Shown: piece by piece, positions 10,729 to 24,304 of the stretch | Numbering within the stretch: position 1 is the stretch's first letter | How the letters are laid out: every line of letters starts with the position of its first letter | Assembly: GCA_014871385.1 (NCBI GenBank) | Contig: CM026423.1 | Coordinates: 4,034,408 to 4,098,407 of the forward strand | DNA length: 64,000 nucleotides | Origin: Ceratodon purpureus | Taxonomy: Eukaryota; Streptophyta; Bryopsida; Pseudoditrichales; Ditrichaceae | Direction: 5' to 3' | The notes under the pieces: generated by a model | What the model was told of the DNA's origin: nothing | Seen by the model: the letters and a program-made list of their open reading frames with translations, nothing else | Databases searched by the model: none | Translations under genes and position numbers: made by a program

Positions 10729-11468
10729 GGGTGTAAGCACGGTAAAGTGGACCAATAAGTGCAATGTGTGATCACTAGAAAGTGAATATGAAGTGTGCTG
10801 TTTTTCAAAGCTCAAATCTGATTATGAGCATTTTGGTGTAGATTTTGATCATTTTAGTCACTTTCTAAGGTGTCATAAGGTATCTTACACGCATCTTTGT
10901 AAAAAAAACATCTTCAATTGAAACTTGATTTGACCACTAGTTCTAAATCATGAAAATAAACTTTTCCAAAGTTTTGATTTCTTCATTTGGGGCCCTCTAT
11001 TGTCTTTAGAGGATGTTTTTTCCAATTTGAAAAACAATGTTCGGTGAAGAAAAACTCACTAAAAGTACCGCGGAAGTGACCCTCCTGAAAAGCATCCTTG
11101 CGACACTTTTGGAACCCTAAACCAATTAATGAGTATACGAATTGACCATTTTAGAATACCTCTTAAACATACAGAGGGCCCCCCTTCATCAAAAGTGATT
11201 TTGAGATAGTTTTTGATTCTTTTCTAGCCACTTTTTCAAATAGTCACATTCACTTTGCTCGGATTTAAAGCCTTCATACAATAACTTAAAAGTGTCTAAT
11301 TTGCATGAAACTTTTCCAAGTTGTACAAAAACAAGTTGAGAATCTATATTAGCAAAAAAAAATGAATTCAATAACATTTTTCCATCACTTTTGCACAATT
11401 TTAGCAAAAGGGCTGAAACTGACAAATAGTTAAGCACTTTTTTGGTACACTTTACGATGCTTACACCC
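10729..11468 (+). repeat. R730 TIR repeat, copy B
   Basis: The ends are GGGTGTAAGCACGGTAAAGTG on the left and the reverse complement of GGGTGTAAGCATCGTAAAGTG on the right. The first 330 bp or so align well with copy C; the middle has diverged. AATA flanks both ends and may be a short target duplication. No coding capacity is seen. Confidence 0.85.
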
Positions 11469-11654
11469 AATACACCTTCAATCTTATATTGTATGCATTC
11501 AAAACAAACTAGATTACTTCTCATATCTGTCAATTCATTTAAATTATTAGACATATTCTTGTTCCAAAGAATTTAAATACAATAATGACACCGTCAAAAC
11601 AATCTTGCCCAAACTTCCTATTGCTTAGATCCAACACACAATAACATGTTCTTT

Positions 11655-12229
11655 TAACCCCTAAGCGTCCTCACCCATGTCCATTTTAGGCAGTTTTATA
11701 AAGATGCATTATAAAATGCAATCAATATGAATATTTAGAACTTGATGTATAAATAAAAGTTATACATCTTGAATTTTAGATTCCATCTCTACGGTTAGAT
11801 CTATGACTACTTTTATTAATCTTTTTATATAGATTTTGAAACATAAAATAAAAAATTATTTTGAAATTCAATTACAAATAAGGCATTGACAATAAGTGGA
11901 TGAAATTTGTTGTGATGGGTTATAATGTAGTACTTTAGGTGTACTGATTTTTGGAGATTTTTTGGATGCTCAATTTTATGAGTTTATTTTTTCAAGAACA
12001 CTTTTAGACTAAAATCTTCAAAATTTTGGGTGGAACATTGCAAGACAAAATGAAGCATAATTTCTTCAGAAATCGTTTCCTTTTTGATCGGATGACACAT
12101 ACGAGAAGCTAACTTCCCATAGAAAATTCAATAAAAAAATCACACCACAAAAAGTGCATGACGGATGAGAAAATGCGGATGGAATCTGTGCATCAGGCCA
12201 AAATGGCCTGCTTAGGCAGTTAGGGGTTA
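11655..12229. repeat. TA-flanked ACCCCTAA-ended MITE, copy 1
   Basis: It begins TAACCCCTAAGC and ends GGCAGTTAGGGGTTA, so the ends are inverted repeats flanked by TA. The length is about 575 bp. Related ends are found at 42221-43077 and 45668-46588, and a likely right end at about 54050. There is no coding frame. Confidence 0.7.
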
Positions 12230-13736
12230 AGAATGAAGCCCCTCAAATTGTATCCTACAAATTTCATCTTATTCCTACACTTGTACAGTAGGGTCCAACA
12301 TGGAAGGTCGTTTTTGCAATTCCAGGGATGGTGTCCGACACTGCTGCCAACTTTGACACCCTCCACAGGACTAAAAAATTGCTATTTTACCTTGAAAATT
12401 TGGGGAAAACATCATCTCTATGGTGAGAATATGCATACCAAATTTCAAGTCCAGGGGAATTATGAAACAAAAGTTATCAAAGATTAACCACCATGGGGTA
12501 GCTGTGAGAAAAGTTTCACAACTGCCAAATTTGACACCCTCCCAAGGATTGAGGAAATTTTTTTTTACCTATGGAAATTTTGGAGTGGAAACAACTTCAT
12601 GTTGATTACATGTGTGAAAATTTTCAAAGTCCAAAAGACCCACACAAAAAATGATATTCCAAATTTACCAATAGGCGTAGTTGTGAAAAACAAAGAGGAA
12701 AATCGTACCACAACTTTGACAGCCTCCCTAGAGTGGAGTATTTGTCATTTCAAGGGGTGGTCGTACTATAAAGCTCAGTCTTATATTTATAAAAACCAGT
12801 GATATTGATGAGTTAGTGAGATTTAGCTCTGGATTGAGCAGTAAAATATCACACTAAAGTACCTGGTTGATTCAAAGGATTTCTGGTCCTTTTTGTTAAC
12901 AATACACATCTTTTCTTTCAACTTGGTACCAGTGAGGTTCTCCATCATTCGTTAAAGAATAATGCAAAAGATTTTTGACACGTTTGTGTACATCTAATAT
13001 ACTGGTATACACTTCAGAACGCCTTCGGTCAGAATCTCTAAAATCCATGAATTGTACTGATAGTGTTTGCTTTCATGACAGCCGCAATTTTGGATGCGGA
13101 TTTCCATGATGTGAACGAGTTCCCAACTTGGATGGACTTGTTGCTATTCCATTCAAATTTGATTCAGCCCGTCCAAGTTCACTACTTCAGCAAGAAACCA
13201 CATTCCTTGAAATCTATTGACCACGTACGCTTCAATTCAAGCACTTATGTATTTCCGGCATGATTACTGCTCAAATCTATAGACAAACTTGTGTGCAGAG
13301 AGCTTATAAGAACACACATTTCCAAGAGGTCTAAGAAGGCTTGAAGTAGTAAATGCAGGGTTAAACGACCCATCCAAAACAACAAGTGAGAGCTGAGACC
13401 CTTGGTCGCAGTGATAGAAACATATGGCCAAAACTTGTACAGTTCAAAACTTGGCACCATACAGGCTGCATCTTATGAACAAAATTGGCTTCATCTTCAC
13501 TTCGGATAACACACTGTAGCACTCTTAATCCTTCGAAGACTTGGCAGACTGTTTTCAAAACTAGTCGTGATCAAGCCTCACCAAAAATATCACTGAAAGT
13601 TTAAGAAGAAGAGGCATCAAATAAGAATTTATCAAGTTCTCAACTTCTCATTTTTCGTAAAAGAGAGCTACTGGCAAACTGTTCCAACCTAGACTTCCTT
13701 AGTCGAAAAAACAGATACCGATCTTGATCTCCTACA
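12230..13736. other. Spacer with diverged tandem sequence
   Basis: From about 12290 to 12760 a phrase like CAACTTTGACACCCTCC recurs three times at roughly 190-230 bp, within otherwise unrecognised sequence. It looks like an old diverged tandem repeat. The remainder up to 13736 is the downstream region of the RING gene, and I see no gene in it. Confidence 0.4.
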
Positions 13737-16700
13737 TCAAAAAAACAATTTAAAAGGGATAGGGACGGGCTTCAAAATTTCAGTTACACATATAGGGCAT
13801 TTCTTCGTCCTCTTCCACTCTTGTGTGGTGCACTCCATACACGCACTTGCATGCCCACATGGTTCAAGGCACGCACGCTTCCGTTTCTGGGAGAACTTGT
13901 CAAAACATACAACACAACTGGAGTTGGGCACCCTCTCCAAGCTTTCCCTGTGTTTGCCGACCATCTGTTGCAACATCAAGGCCTTCAGTGGGTAAGATTT
14001 TATGAAAAGCACGTAACGAACATCTGAAGCGCCGCTCGTGAAGAAGCGCTCAATTAAGGTTTCAATAGCAAGTTCACAAGATACTCTGCATCGTTGTATC
14101 CAGTAGTATTGGCAAGTGCACGCTAGAAGTGTACTACAAGTTCAATGCATAACAGAAATACCAACTAATTCACAATGACCACAGTGTGATCAAAACTAGC
14201 AACGCATCATCAATCGGAAATCAAAATCACAAACAAGCTGGTGCATCACCTCCCTCAGAGCATCCTGGGATTTCTGAAACAGCCTCTTCAGTATGTCCTC
14301 GGCCGATAAGTCCTCATCTGTTCCAAGACTGGCTCTCTTCATGCTTGCTAACACTTTCGCCTTCTGATACAACGCTTCCCAAATCACATCCTCCTTCTCT
14401 TTGCGACATACTTCCAGGTACTGTTGGACACAAAAGTGCATCATTAGCGGCAGCACATTCCAATCTATTTCATCACTTCTTATTCTAATTTACGATCAAA
14501 CATCTATAAACCAGCCGATGTTGACGAGTCACTATTCGCAAATAAAAACGCATTCTTCTCACATAATGTTATCAGAGCTTCCGAAAATATTGATCAGTAA
14601 AGAAGCGAGTCTTACTTTCTCGAGTCTTGTGTGTTGCTCTTGCCTGAGCGCATCATAACCCTCTGCATGCTTCTGGCCGAGCTCTTCTACCTGTCGAATA
14701 ACATTGCAATGAACGAAGCTCTCCTCCTTCAAGGCTTCCAGTACTTGCAATTCAGCTGCCATGGCATCCACCATTACATTAGGCGCCATAGACGTCTCAC
14801 TGCACACCCCGGAGAACATGATGTGTATTATATAAGTTAGCGAACAAGTCAAGACAATATGCAACTGGCTAAGGCGTGGCAACATCATCATCAATTCTAA
14901 ATATTAGCAAAACTAACAACCTCACTGTTGGAACAAAGGAATCAGATGTTATTCACAGATGGAATGAATGAAATCACAAAAACTCCTGATTCCAGACCAT
15001 GTCGAACAGACAACCCATTTCGAACAGCAATACAATAGTTAGAAGTCAAATTTGTATATATTTAATAAAATCATTTGGAGTACGCCCAAAATCTGAGAAA
15101 TTTGAGCAACAATGCTTACCAAACAGAGGAAATTATATGTTTAGCAATTCTACAACTAATAAAAATCGAAACCCCAAATGAGAAAATGTTCTGGAACCCC
15201 ATAAATGTTTATGAGATGTTATGAATTGCAAAAATACCAAAATTAAACTATCTGAACACTCAGCTTTTGAAACTGCCTTCGCCATATGGTACAACCGTCA
15301 ACTAATCCAGCTACGATAATCAAATAAATGCAGACTCGTTATTCCAGAGTCAATACTTGACTGAAGTTTAAATTTCTGAATAAACGTAAACCTCATTAGT
15401 GTATCTGTTGCGCTCACAAATAGATGGTGTTCAGCATTCTTACGAGACATCAACATTGATGCTCAAACTTTTAGCCAAGACTAAGCGATCAAGGCACTTC
15501 TTCGCAGTCTCATGTCTGGTCATGGGAAAATCTATTGCCAGAGTCTTTGCGAGCTCTGACGAAGTAGTTGCATGAAGATCCAGCTCCTGAGACTTCCATG
15601 TTTCAGCTTTCTTTTCCTGCATGTGCATGATACAAGCTGGAAATAAAACCTTGCAACCTGGGCTTTGTAAATACTGCTACTATGGATAGAATAAAGCCAC
15701 AATGAACACGTAACAAGAATCCAAAGAAGTAGACAGAAACTTACACACTTTGTTCCTGATATGTACTCTCAATATAATTGCCTCAAAGGAACCTGGTTTA
15801 CATTCTACTTACAAAGTATTCTTTTGAATTCTTAAGAACATCACCCATGTCTGTGGAAATACATGATGTCATATCTGCACTGGAGCAAGCCTGCAGAAGT
15901 TTTGCTTGCTGGTCACTCGGCTGCAAATGAGTGTCTTTCACAGGTTCAATTCCCTGTATTCAGTACGTGATCACAATTCAAACAAATACCAGCAGACGGC
16001 CAGTCCCAATAAAGAACAGAAGGTACCTTCCATACACAATTCCCAGTAGACTTCCATACACAATTCCCAGTAGACCTCGCAGTGTGCCAACATGAACAGC
16101 AATTCAAGTGCTTGTTTTGCGTAGTTTTTTAATCCATGAAAAGAGTTTTATTGCCAGAGGCATAGCAGACAAACTTCAACACAGTAACTTTCAATGTATG
16201 CGATGGTAATGCACTGCAGCACAACCTCTGACCGATCTCAATTTAAGAACCAGATGCTTACATGATGGGACGTGTAATGATCAGAAACATCACACATGCA
16301 GTCCACCAAGTCCTTCTCCGGAACGCCAGCCGAATGCTTCTTCATCAGAGTCAAAAACCTTTAAGACAAACGAACTCTCAGATTACTGTTGAGTATAGGA
16401 ACTAGGACATAATCCAATTTCTGGCTACTTTTGTAGATATGTTCATGCACCTTTTTTCCCAAGTTCTCTCCTTGTCGTTGGTGAGGAGCTTTCTTAGAAT
16501 AAAGAAGATTCTTGAACCATAAATAACTGAATCAGCCTGCCAACGTGAAAAACACCAGCTTAGTTGGACTTCATTTTGCCTTTGTGTTGACCGTGATCAA
16601 GAGATTATGAAATGATATAATCACTTGAACAAGCAACAAAGTTCAAACACAATCTTTGGCATGCAACTTCAGCTGTGAAATCTGGACTACCATTCAAGAG

Positions 16701-18758
16701 TTGAACATTAGAAAACTTCAGTTCATGCAGAATTTCATGCAACATGATCACCTGACGACTCTCCAACCATTCGAGAACTCGTTCCAAAAAGCCAGCCGAG
16801 TATGAACTAGCATCAAGTTCATCCAGCACAACAGCTGCCGTCTGAGTTTTGAAAAATAGGAAGAAGACATGGAAGTAAGGTACAAAGGCCAAGTAACGAA
16901 TTCATCCAACACAACTCTCTTACCTGGTTATATTTCAAACATTAGAATGTGAGTCGAGTTCAAGCTAGCCTAATCCCAAACAGCAGAAACAGAGAAACCA
17001 GCGCTCTAATAAAATGCAAGGACCTTGATAATTCCAAAGACTTCCATGTAAACTCGCAGAACCATCATTAAATTCTTGATTACCAGGTCAGGCGAAGCGT
17101 AGAACTCATAGTCCTCCTCGTCGTCAGAATGGTCATCACTATAAGTAATTAGAGCTAAAAAGTCCTTCTCTTCTAGCACCACTCCCTTCTTGGCTACAAG
17201 TGCCAGAAAATCTTTCACCTGGGTGTTCAGACAAGATAATTGTGCAGATGAGCTTCAATACGAGAAGTTGAAAGTCCCAGTCAAGGAAAAAGGCCATAGG
17301 TAACAAACTTGCCTCTGAGAAATCGTCGACTTCGAAGTTGAAATGAATGCACCTATAAACTATGTCCTTCTCCTCAAGCCACTTTAGGTGAAACAGAGAT
17401 TCCTTTCTGCAGTAAAAGAAAACAACAAAATGGTATTAATATTGACGATGTTCTGGTTCGTACCCAGCAGGTAAAAGTCAACAATAAGTTCTGAGCAGTT
17501 CATACCCACAAGTCGGTGTAAGGGTAGCTGCTATTGCAGCTCCGATGTCTTTGCAAGCCAACAAATTCCAGCCCAAATCAAGGAATCGTTCCCATGTCCT
17601 TTCTTGCAACTTGCTGAGTGAGTCCCTTATTTGTATGAGCTCTAGAGTACCACCATAATGATTCACTCCCCAGCATGTGATTGTGTGGAGGTGCTTGATG
17701 ATATCTGAGAAGGCCTCGTGATTTTCCTGGACAACTTCCAAGCTAGAACAAGGATTCACAAGCTCTTCAGCTGGGATCATGTCGTCCAGAGTCTGAAACA
17801 ATTTAGAACATGCCTCACTGCAAAGATCCTTGAACTCAATTTTGGAATTAGTCTCTATCTGTGGGATGACTTTTCTCCAGCTATTGCTACCAGTGTCAGT
17901 ATTCAGCAACTGACATAACGGACGTAGAAGAACTGCTGTTGTTGGAAGGCTAAATGTTTCGGAAAAGTTGAAATGGTAACAGAGCATCCTCAACATCAAC
18001 TTGTATCCAGATGCCACCTTTGAAAAGATTGATGTGAGGCTGAACAATACTGGATTTGCCCATGCTGGGAGCACACAACATAAGCAACCGCCTTCACGAC
18101 CATGATCCACTCCTTTCTGAGAGCAGAAATAGTGGACCTGACCATGGATACGCCCGCCACATACCTTCACGAATACTCCTGGAACTTGCAAGAGTGATTC
18201 TAATCTCCATGGACATACGAGAACCCCTCTCTTCCTGCCCAATCTAACGTAAAATTTACTCTTTGAGTTCAAGACATCGCATAGAGCTACCAAGAGCTGT
18301 GAAATGTTTGGTCCCATTTTGATAGCTTGAGTTGCGAGGTCACCAGTTCCGGGGGAAAACATCGCTACCACCAGTTCTACAAACACAAACAAGACCTCAA
18401 AGAGATACGCTCGTAACTCCTCTTCGTGGCTCAATACTCCAGTCATGGTTCTTTTGATGGCAGCGGGAAGAAAGCAGCACAGTGCGTTCAAACTGCTGGC
18501 CTCTCCTCTCCTTGCCACCTTCGTGGCATCTCGGAGAACATCGCTGAAAGTCCTCAGCACCGTCACAGAGGGCGTGGTTGCAGAATTGCATTCTGCAGCA
18601 TAGTCCTCAACGAATCTCAAAGCCATAGTAGAAATGTGGCCCGGAAAATCACCAACACCGCTCCCCTGGTTAACCTTTGGTTGCGGATTCACTTTGGTTG
18701 TCGATTTGGCAATGGCCATATTGACCTCCAGTCCAACATCCACCCCACCCACCTTCAC
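13737..18758 (-). CDS. RING-finger protein, about 914 residues, 11 exons
   Basis: Exons on the minus strand join in frame: 18758-17506, 17406-17313, 17218-17024, 16841-16752, 16536-16451, 16358-16262, 15953-15813, 15616-15444, 14799-14616, 14420-14235 and 13982-13737. All introns have AG acceptors. Donors are GT except the second, which is GC (GAG then GCAAGT), so that intron would be GC-AG. The last exon carries a C3HC4 RING: CVVC, then ACLEPCGHASACMEC, then CPIC, close to the C-terminus as in E3 ubiquitin ligases. An acidic patch (SDDHSDDEEDYEF) lies near the middle. The long N-terminal part looks helical and I do not recognise it. A second in-frame ATG at 18719 could be the true start. The RING implies ubiquitin ligase activity; the substrate is unknown. 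Confidence 0.8.
16026..16076. repeat. Short tandem duplication in an intron
   Basis: The phrase CTTCCATACACAATTCCCAG occurs twice in direct succession inside the intron between the sixth and seventh exons of the RING gene. Confidence 0.8.
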
Positions 18759-19857
18759 TTGGCGCCACTTGCTTCAAAACCCACTATCTCCAAATCTCCA
18801 CCCATCTCTAGGCACCTCCCTTACCCCTACCCAGCTGACTCTGATCTTCTACACCTCGCAAATTGGCAGCCTCCTCAGCCCAAGCGAATGGCGATCCAAG
18901 CAAGACGCCCACCATGAAAAAGGTCGCTCTTCTAGAATGAAGTCATAGACAAAGTATGCATTGAGAAGCTGTAAGGCCGAAAGCACAAACTTTCAAGCTG
19001 CAATTGATCGAGAGTACATGAGGCATCGAAGCACAACAACTTCCATGAAATGCAGGTACATACCAGGGTGTGCCATGCACAAGTATATTGATCGAACTAC
19101 ACTGCAGTTGTTGTGGAGTAGAACTGGGAAACTTCAAACCCGCCATCACTCTGGCATTGCACTGATGCAGGCCTACAGCTTCGAAACTCCCACCTTCAAA
19201 CTCAGGGCGCGAGTAAGCGTCGGTTTACTGAAGTACCAAGTTGATAGACAAGAAAAAATGGCTACTACAACAATCGAGATGAAATGAATGAAGAGGCGCC
19301 ATGAGACACCAAACCAGGCTTACAAAACTCAGAGCTCTCCAGTTTCCAAGTACAAGTCGCCGTTTGGTAAACTTAATGTAAGTTCTTTTATAGTATTGAT
19401 CGAACAACATCTACTTGTCATACTGTTTATGAATTCGGCTACTTGTCATAATGTTTGATACTGGGACATCGCCTCGCAAATGATCACGACTTGCACTCCA
19501 CGACCCTCAAATTAATACTCTCACCCCACTCACCTGTCTTCTCATTCACTACGAATCATCTCAGAGCCTATGGTGTCTCCTTTGATGTCACTCCTAGTGT
19601 GGAGACATGGGCATGCAGGTAAGTGTAGGAAAAACAGGATGGTTACACCGCAATGTTCAAGACAATCACACAGTGGACGACCAAGTGGAGAGATGTGAGA
19701 GAGTGTGCTCGACTCGGGCAGGGACCTGTCTCTCCTCATGCTCCAGTATAATTCCCCAATTTAGTTAGTTCCTTAAAAGACAATAGTAAGTTTGCTCACT
19801 AGATAGTTTCCCAATTTAGAACGTCCGTTCTGATGCCCCTCCTTCCTTTCTGCCCCG
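18759..19857. other. Upstream region of the RING gene, no other gene seen
   Basis: This spacer should hold the promoter and 5' leader of the RING gene. Short frames on both strands lack splice context or recognisable motifs. Confidence 0.4.
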
Positions 19858-19874
19858 GTCCCACTGGGGTACGG

Positions 19875-20490
19875 GTATATAAAGTAGGGACACTCTCTTC
19901 ACCATTTGTTACCCTAATCTGTGATGGCACTCTACCTCTTCGAACCTCTACGAATCACAAGAGTAGTCAAGTCCTTTGACCTCCAAATACGGAAACACTG
20001 AGGTAACCTCGGCATTGAGTGCAAGTAGGCGCCTAACTTACTGGTTTAATCAATTTCGCACTCATTTCAATTGCAAGTTTTGCCTCAAACTTTAAAGGTA
20101 GAGAGGTATTTAAGACGTCGTCCTCAATCATTAGTTTTAGGGTAGGCTTTCAGCTAATTAGTGGAATCAATTCCACTTGGCAGCTCACCACACAGACATT
20201 GGTCACATGCACACTCATTGGACTTCTCGCGGTGAGATAGGGGCCGGTGACCTTGACCTCCCCTCCGTTTGTTTTGTAGGTTTGGTTCTTTTTTTGTGCA
20301 TTTTAAACATGAAGTTTGTGCGCCTATCTGCACTCAACACCAAGGATACCTCAGTGTTTTTGTTTCCGGAGTCAAAAGAAATTGACTACTTCCCTAATTC
20401 GCAGAGAGCTCCAAGGGAGGTGGAGCGCCCTCACAAATTAGGGTTACAAATGGTGAAGAATGTATCCCTGCTTTATATACCTGGACTCCC
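19875..20490. repeat. Inverted pair of a TATA-bearing module
   Basis: The segment 19875-20045 recurs in reverse at about 20320-20490. In the shared orientation both read GTATATAAAG, then CTTCACCATTTGT, then ACCCTAAT, then ACACTGAGGTA, then TTGAGTGCA. A third relative lies at about 61325-61475. A TATA box followed by a conserved leader suggests the promoter part of an LTR or another element, arranged head to head. The reading frame across it (20177-20557) is a by-product. Confidence 0.6.
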
Positions 20491-21498
20491 GATTTACGAA
20501 GTTAGGAACTCTTATCTGTCGGGGTTTAAAGTTTTTTTGATTCGAGAAGAAACTTGACCTACTGCAACACAACTTGGAACAAACTGCCTTCCAGCGAATC
20601 ATGAGTCGTTGGACAACAAGATTTTTGGACTATCTCCCCAAATCTCACTCCCCATTTGTGATGCATTAATTAATTAATGAGGGGGTTGGGAGTGGGGCGG
20701 GGGGGGGGGGGGGATATGTGGCGCAACCAGGACGTTCATGGGGGTCTTTGGGGGGGGGTTATTCCATATGGTTTGTACGTCCTCACCTCCCCTCAAAGTA
20801 CAAAGGGGTGGGTAGGGAGGGGAAGGAAATTTAAAAGTTCCTCAACTTGCCATGTGGCACCCTCTCAAGGAGGTCCACGTGGCAAATGTCACTGAGCGTG
20901 AATTCTGCATTAATTAATTAATGCAGAATTCACACTAAGTGACACTATAAGGGATAATCTCACTAAGTATACTATGTGGGGATGTGTTGTTGACTGAAAT
21001 GTGGAGTCATGGTTCCTTTATTCTTATTGAATGTTTCAATGTTTCCACACAAAATATTAGTGGGTTTTGGAGTTGGATATAGTCACATCAAAACTTCAAA
21101 AGAGATATTTTTAGAGCTTGGTAATTTATATTAATACAAAACTTGAGGTCAAGATATTGTATATACAACACAGCAAAGAGTACGACACATTTCTTGACTA
21201 TATTCCACGGATGACACTTGAAAACTATCATTTCTAGTGTTTCTAAAAAACTATAAAAATAGATTGAATTTTTATATCTTCAACCAAAGGATCATAAAAT
21301 AGACTTTATAAAAAATGACTAACATTTCTTTTCAAATTTTTGACCCTATAGACTGGAAGGTTTCAATATTTAAAGTAAAAATGAATGTTTTTTTGAAACC
21401 ACGCAATATAGGATAAGCAAGGCTTTAATTTGTTATCTAGAATGACTTTCTTGCACATTCAAGTTTGAGTAAATGTAACCTAATGTTATCCTTGGACT
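20491..21498. other. Spacer with a G run and near-palindromes
   Basis: It contains a run of about 15 G near 20700, GCATTAATTAATTAATG at about 20664, the 56-bp near-palindrome listed separately, and AT-rich sequence. There is no gene. Confidence 0.5.
20888..20943. repeat. 56-bp near-perfect palindrome with 36-bp perfect core
   Basis: Bases 20898-20933 read the same on both strands, centred on TTAATTAATTAA with GAATTC on each side. The dyad extends to GTCACT at 20888 and AGTGAC at 20943 with two mismatching pairs. It can form a cruciform or hairpin and may be the remnant end of a foldback element. Confidence 0.9.
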
Positions 21499-21723
21499 AT
21501 AAACCTCGCCCTCATCTTCATGACAAGGCTGGCCCTCCCCCTTTTCCTATTCCTTTTCTTTCTCCTCCCCTCTCTCATTTTATTTTGAAGGGGCTTGAGG
21601 CCCTTTTTTTAGTAATATTTATATTTATTAATAGAATCAAGGACCCCAAATTTTCATCAACAAGCAAATTAATGGGAGCCCTAGATGGGGGGCCTTTGTC
21701 ATTAAGACGAGGGCGAGGTTTAT
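21499..21723. repeat. Small MITE (about 225 bp)
   Basis: ATAAACCTCGCCCTC at 21499 is matched by GAGGGCGAGGTTTAT ending at 21723. The arms continue inward with a few mismatches for about 33 bp (TCTTCATGACAAGGC against TCTTAATGACAAAGGC). There is no coding capacity. Confidence 0.75.
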
Positions 21724-24300
21724 TGCCATAACTGTTATCATATCTAACTTACAAAGTTTTATTTAATTTTTTTTTATACTTATAATTAGATAATAAAAAA
21801 ATTATTAAAAAAATATCATGAGTAGAGAGAGATATGAGACAACCTAATATTTTAATTGACTTGCTTAAATTGATAATTATCTAGAACTATGTTCATTCTT
21901 GTACATTAGGCAAAGTCAATTGGGCTTGGAATATGCCTAAGATGCTCTATATACACAAAAGTTAAGGCTAAAAGCCAAAACATTAAAAGCCTTATCTAGA
22001 TTCATTACTTTGAAACTAAAGTCTAACCTTTAATAGCAACTAAATTTGAAATCAATGTAAAATTAAATAAAAGTATGATATAGACCAAACTTTCAACTTA
22101 TCTACTAAAAATCACATCAGAGTCTTTTTAGATACAAAATTAGAACTCATTTAAAAAAAATAGAATAAACTATGCTAATTTCAAATGATTCAATTGGAGA
22201 TGTATTTTAGAGGATAAAAAAAGACATAATATTTTAATATAATATATATTTTGGATTTTGATGCCTATTATTGTTAAAAAAAACTTCTATTTGAAAATCT
22301 ACCAATGGACTTGAATTCATAAAAATTGAATTAGTTCCTACCTTTTTTTATAGGAAGGTAGAAGATTCAAGTCTTTTAGTTTTAATTATTCTAGATATTT
22401 TTAGCTCAACTTCTATATAATTTTCATAAAGACTACTTCCTTGAAGTATAAATTCTACAAGACACTAGACTAAAAACTTTTTGGCTAAAAAAAATACCCA
22501 TATTTCTTCTTTCTACCATTTGTTTTTTGAATTTAAAGTTAATTTTTAGAGACTTTTTTATTTCAACCTTAAAAATAGAATTGAAGTTGCACAATTTGGC
22601 CTATCAATTTTGAATGTAAAGAGGCCATAAGCAAAACAATCCTTCCCCATATGGTTGACTTTTGAACAACCAAATCCACTCTAAGTCTCCCAAATATAAA
22701 ACCACACACATAACTCTAAAAAACAGGCTACATTGACTCACTATTAGTTTTAGATTCTTCTATGAATCAGAAGAAAATGTCATGCTCGTTCATGATGGTC
22801 CAAGGCCAATGTGTGGAAAGAACGCATTAGGGAAAAAATCAGGTCACAAAGGGGCCTTACAAACTAACACGTGAGGAAAAATAAGTGGGTGCCCATGCAC
22901 TTTTGACGGTGGCACCAATGGTACCACCGTAGTGCCAGCGCTCCCGGCGAGAGGGGTCAAACCAATCACCTCGAGCTCTCGCGTGTGTAGAGCGTTGCTA
23001 CAGTGGCAGCGCTGACAACATGCGGAGCTGGTGGGCACAGATCCCAAGCCTCGCAGCTTGTGTCAAAAAGGATATTCGGCATTGTATTAATGAAAAGAGT
23101 TACACTTTAGCATAGTCTAAATATTCAACCATTCAACCTCAGTCGGGTCAAAGCCATCAAGCACTCCTCTTAACTGTACGGGCAACATTTTTGGCATCTG
23201 CTGCCAACAGCAGAGGGACCTTTGGGCAGCCGGTTTACCTAATCCGGGCTGCCTTAGGGGCCCCTTTGAGAGGTCAAATTACACGTAATGGGGCAAGCAC
23301 TTGACAAGAAATTCTCAGAAGTGGTCCTCCTTAGTAAGAGAGAAACAACTTGGGTAGCTTGCCAAGGCATGGGCCTAGCGATTGTCCCACAAAACCCCTT
23401 GTAACGTACAAATACCCCCCACTCCGGCAGCTCCATCGAGGGCGATGGAACTGCTGGAACTGCAGTTGCAACCGAGCTGCTGACGTGGACACCTGGCCCA
23501 ACATTGGCCTCCGTTCCACGTCACTCCAGCCTCTGGTCCACGTTGACCACTCCTGGGGAAAGGCGTGAACCAGGTGCCACCTCGGCATCCACGTCTCCGC
23601 TTCTCCCTCTGAACCCCTTTCCACACTGCCAGTCCTGGGTTGACCGCGCCCCACCCAACATTCTTTCCCACTTCCCCTACTAATCATAAACTACTAAGCC
23701 CAAGCTGACGTGGCATAGTTACTAGTGTTCCATAATTCAGAATAAGTGCTCCTGATTATTGTTCAGGCATCCATCCGGCATCAGATCACCAATCATCACC
23801 CACTAATAATATTTCTTTGATCTGAACTATGGATGGTACGGTAGGGTCACTGTCCCGAGTAAACTAACCCGGAGCAGGAAAGGGATCACATAACAATTGT
23901 GTGAAGCCACCGGTGCAAAACAGTTTGTGCATGGGATGATGGGACCGACCGAACGAAGAGAAAAAATAAACAACAACTTCCAACTTGACCCAGCATGAGC
24001 ACCGTTCAAAGTGAGGACGAGGAAAGCGTTCAACGAGCGATGGATTGCAGTCGCGCCTCATGGGAGAGCCCAAATTTGAAGGAGATTACAAAATTGGACG
24101 GCGCCCGAGGCACCGATCAGCGCCAAACTCGACCCAACCCTCGCTAAACTGGCGGCTCATGGCGGGAGTCCCCATGCCCCGTCCGCACCTAAAACCCTCA
24201 CAAACCAAGCGCATCTACCCATTACGAACATTACCTAGCTTCAAATCTACTCTTCTGCCGGAAATTGGCGCAGTGACGGGTTGTGGTGTGGCATCCGTGG
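21724..24300. other. Spacer upstream of UGE; no gene recognised
   Basis: 21724-22740 is very AT-rich. 22840-24300 is richer in GC and has several open frames on both strands, but none with a recognisable domain. The last few hundred bases should include the UGE promoter. Confidence 0.45.
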
Positions 24301-24304
24301 AGAA

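Noticed and set aside
13063-13263. 66-codon plus-strand frame after the RING gene
   Set aside because: It has no splice context, no recognisable motif, and AT-rich surroundings.
20177-20557. 126-codon plus-strand frame
   Set aside because: It overlaps the inverted TATA-bearing repeat and has no conserved motif.
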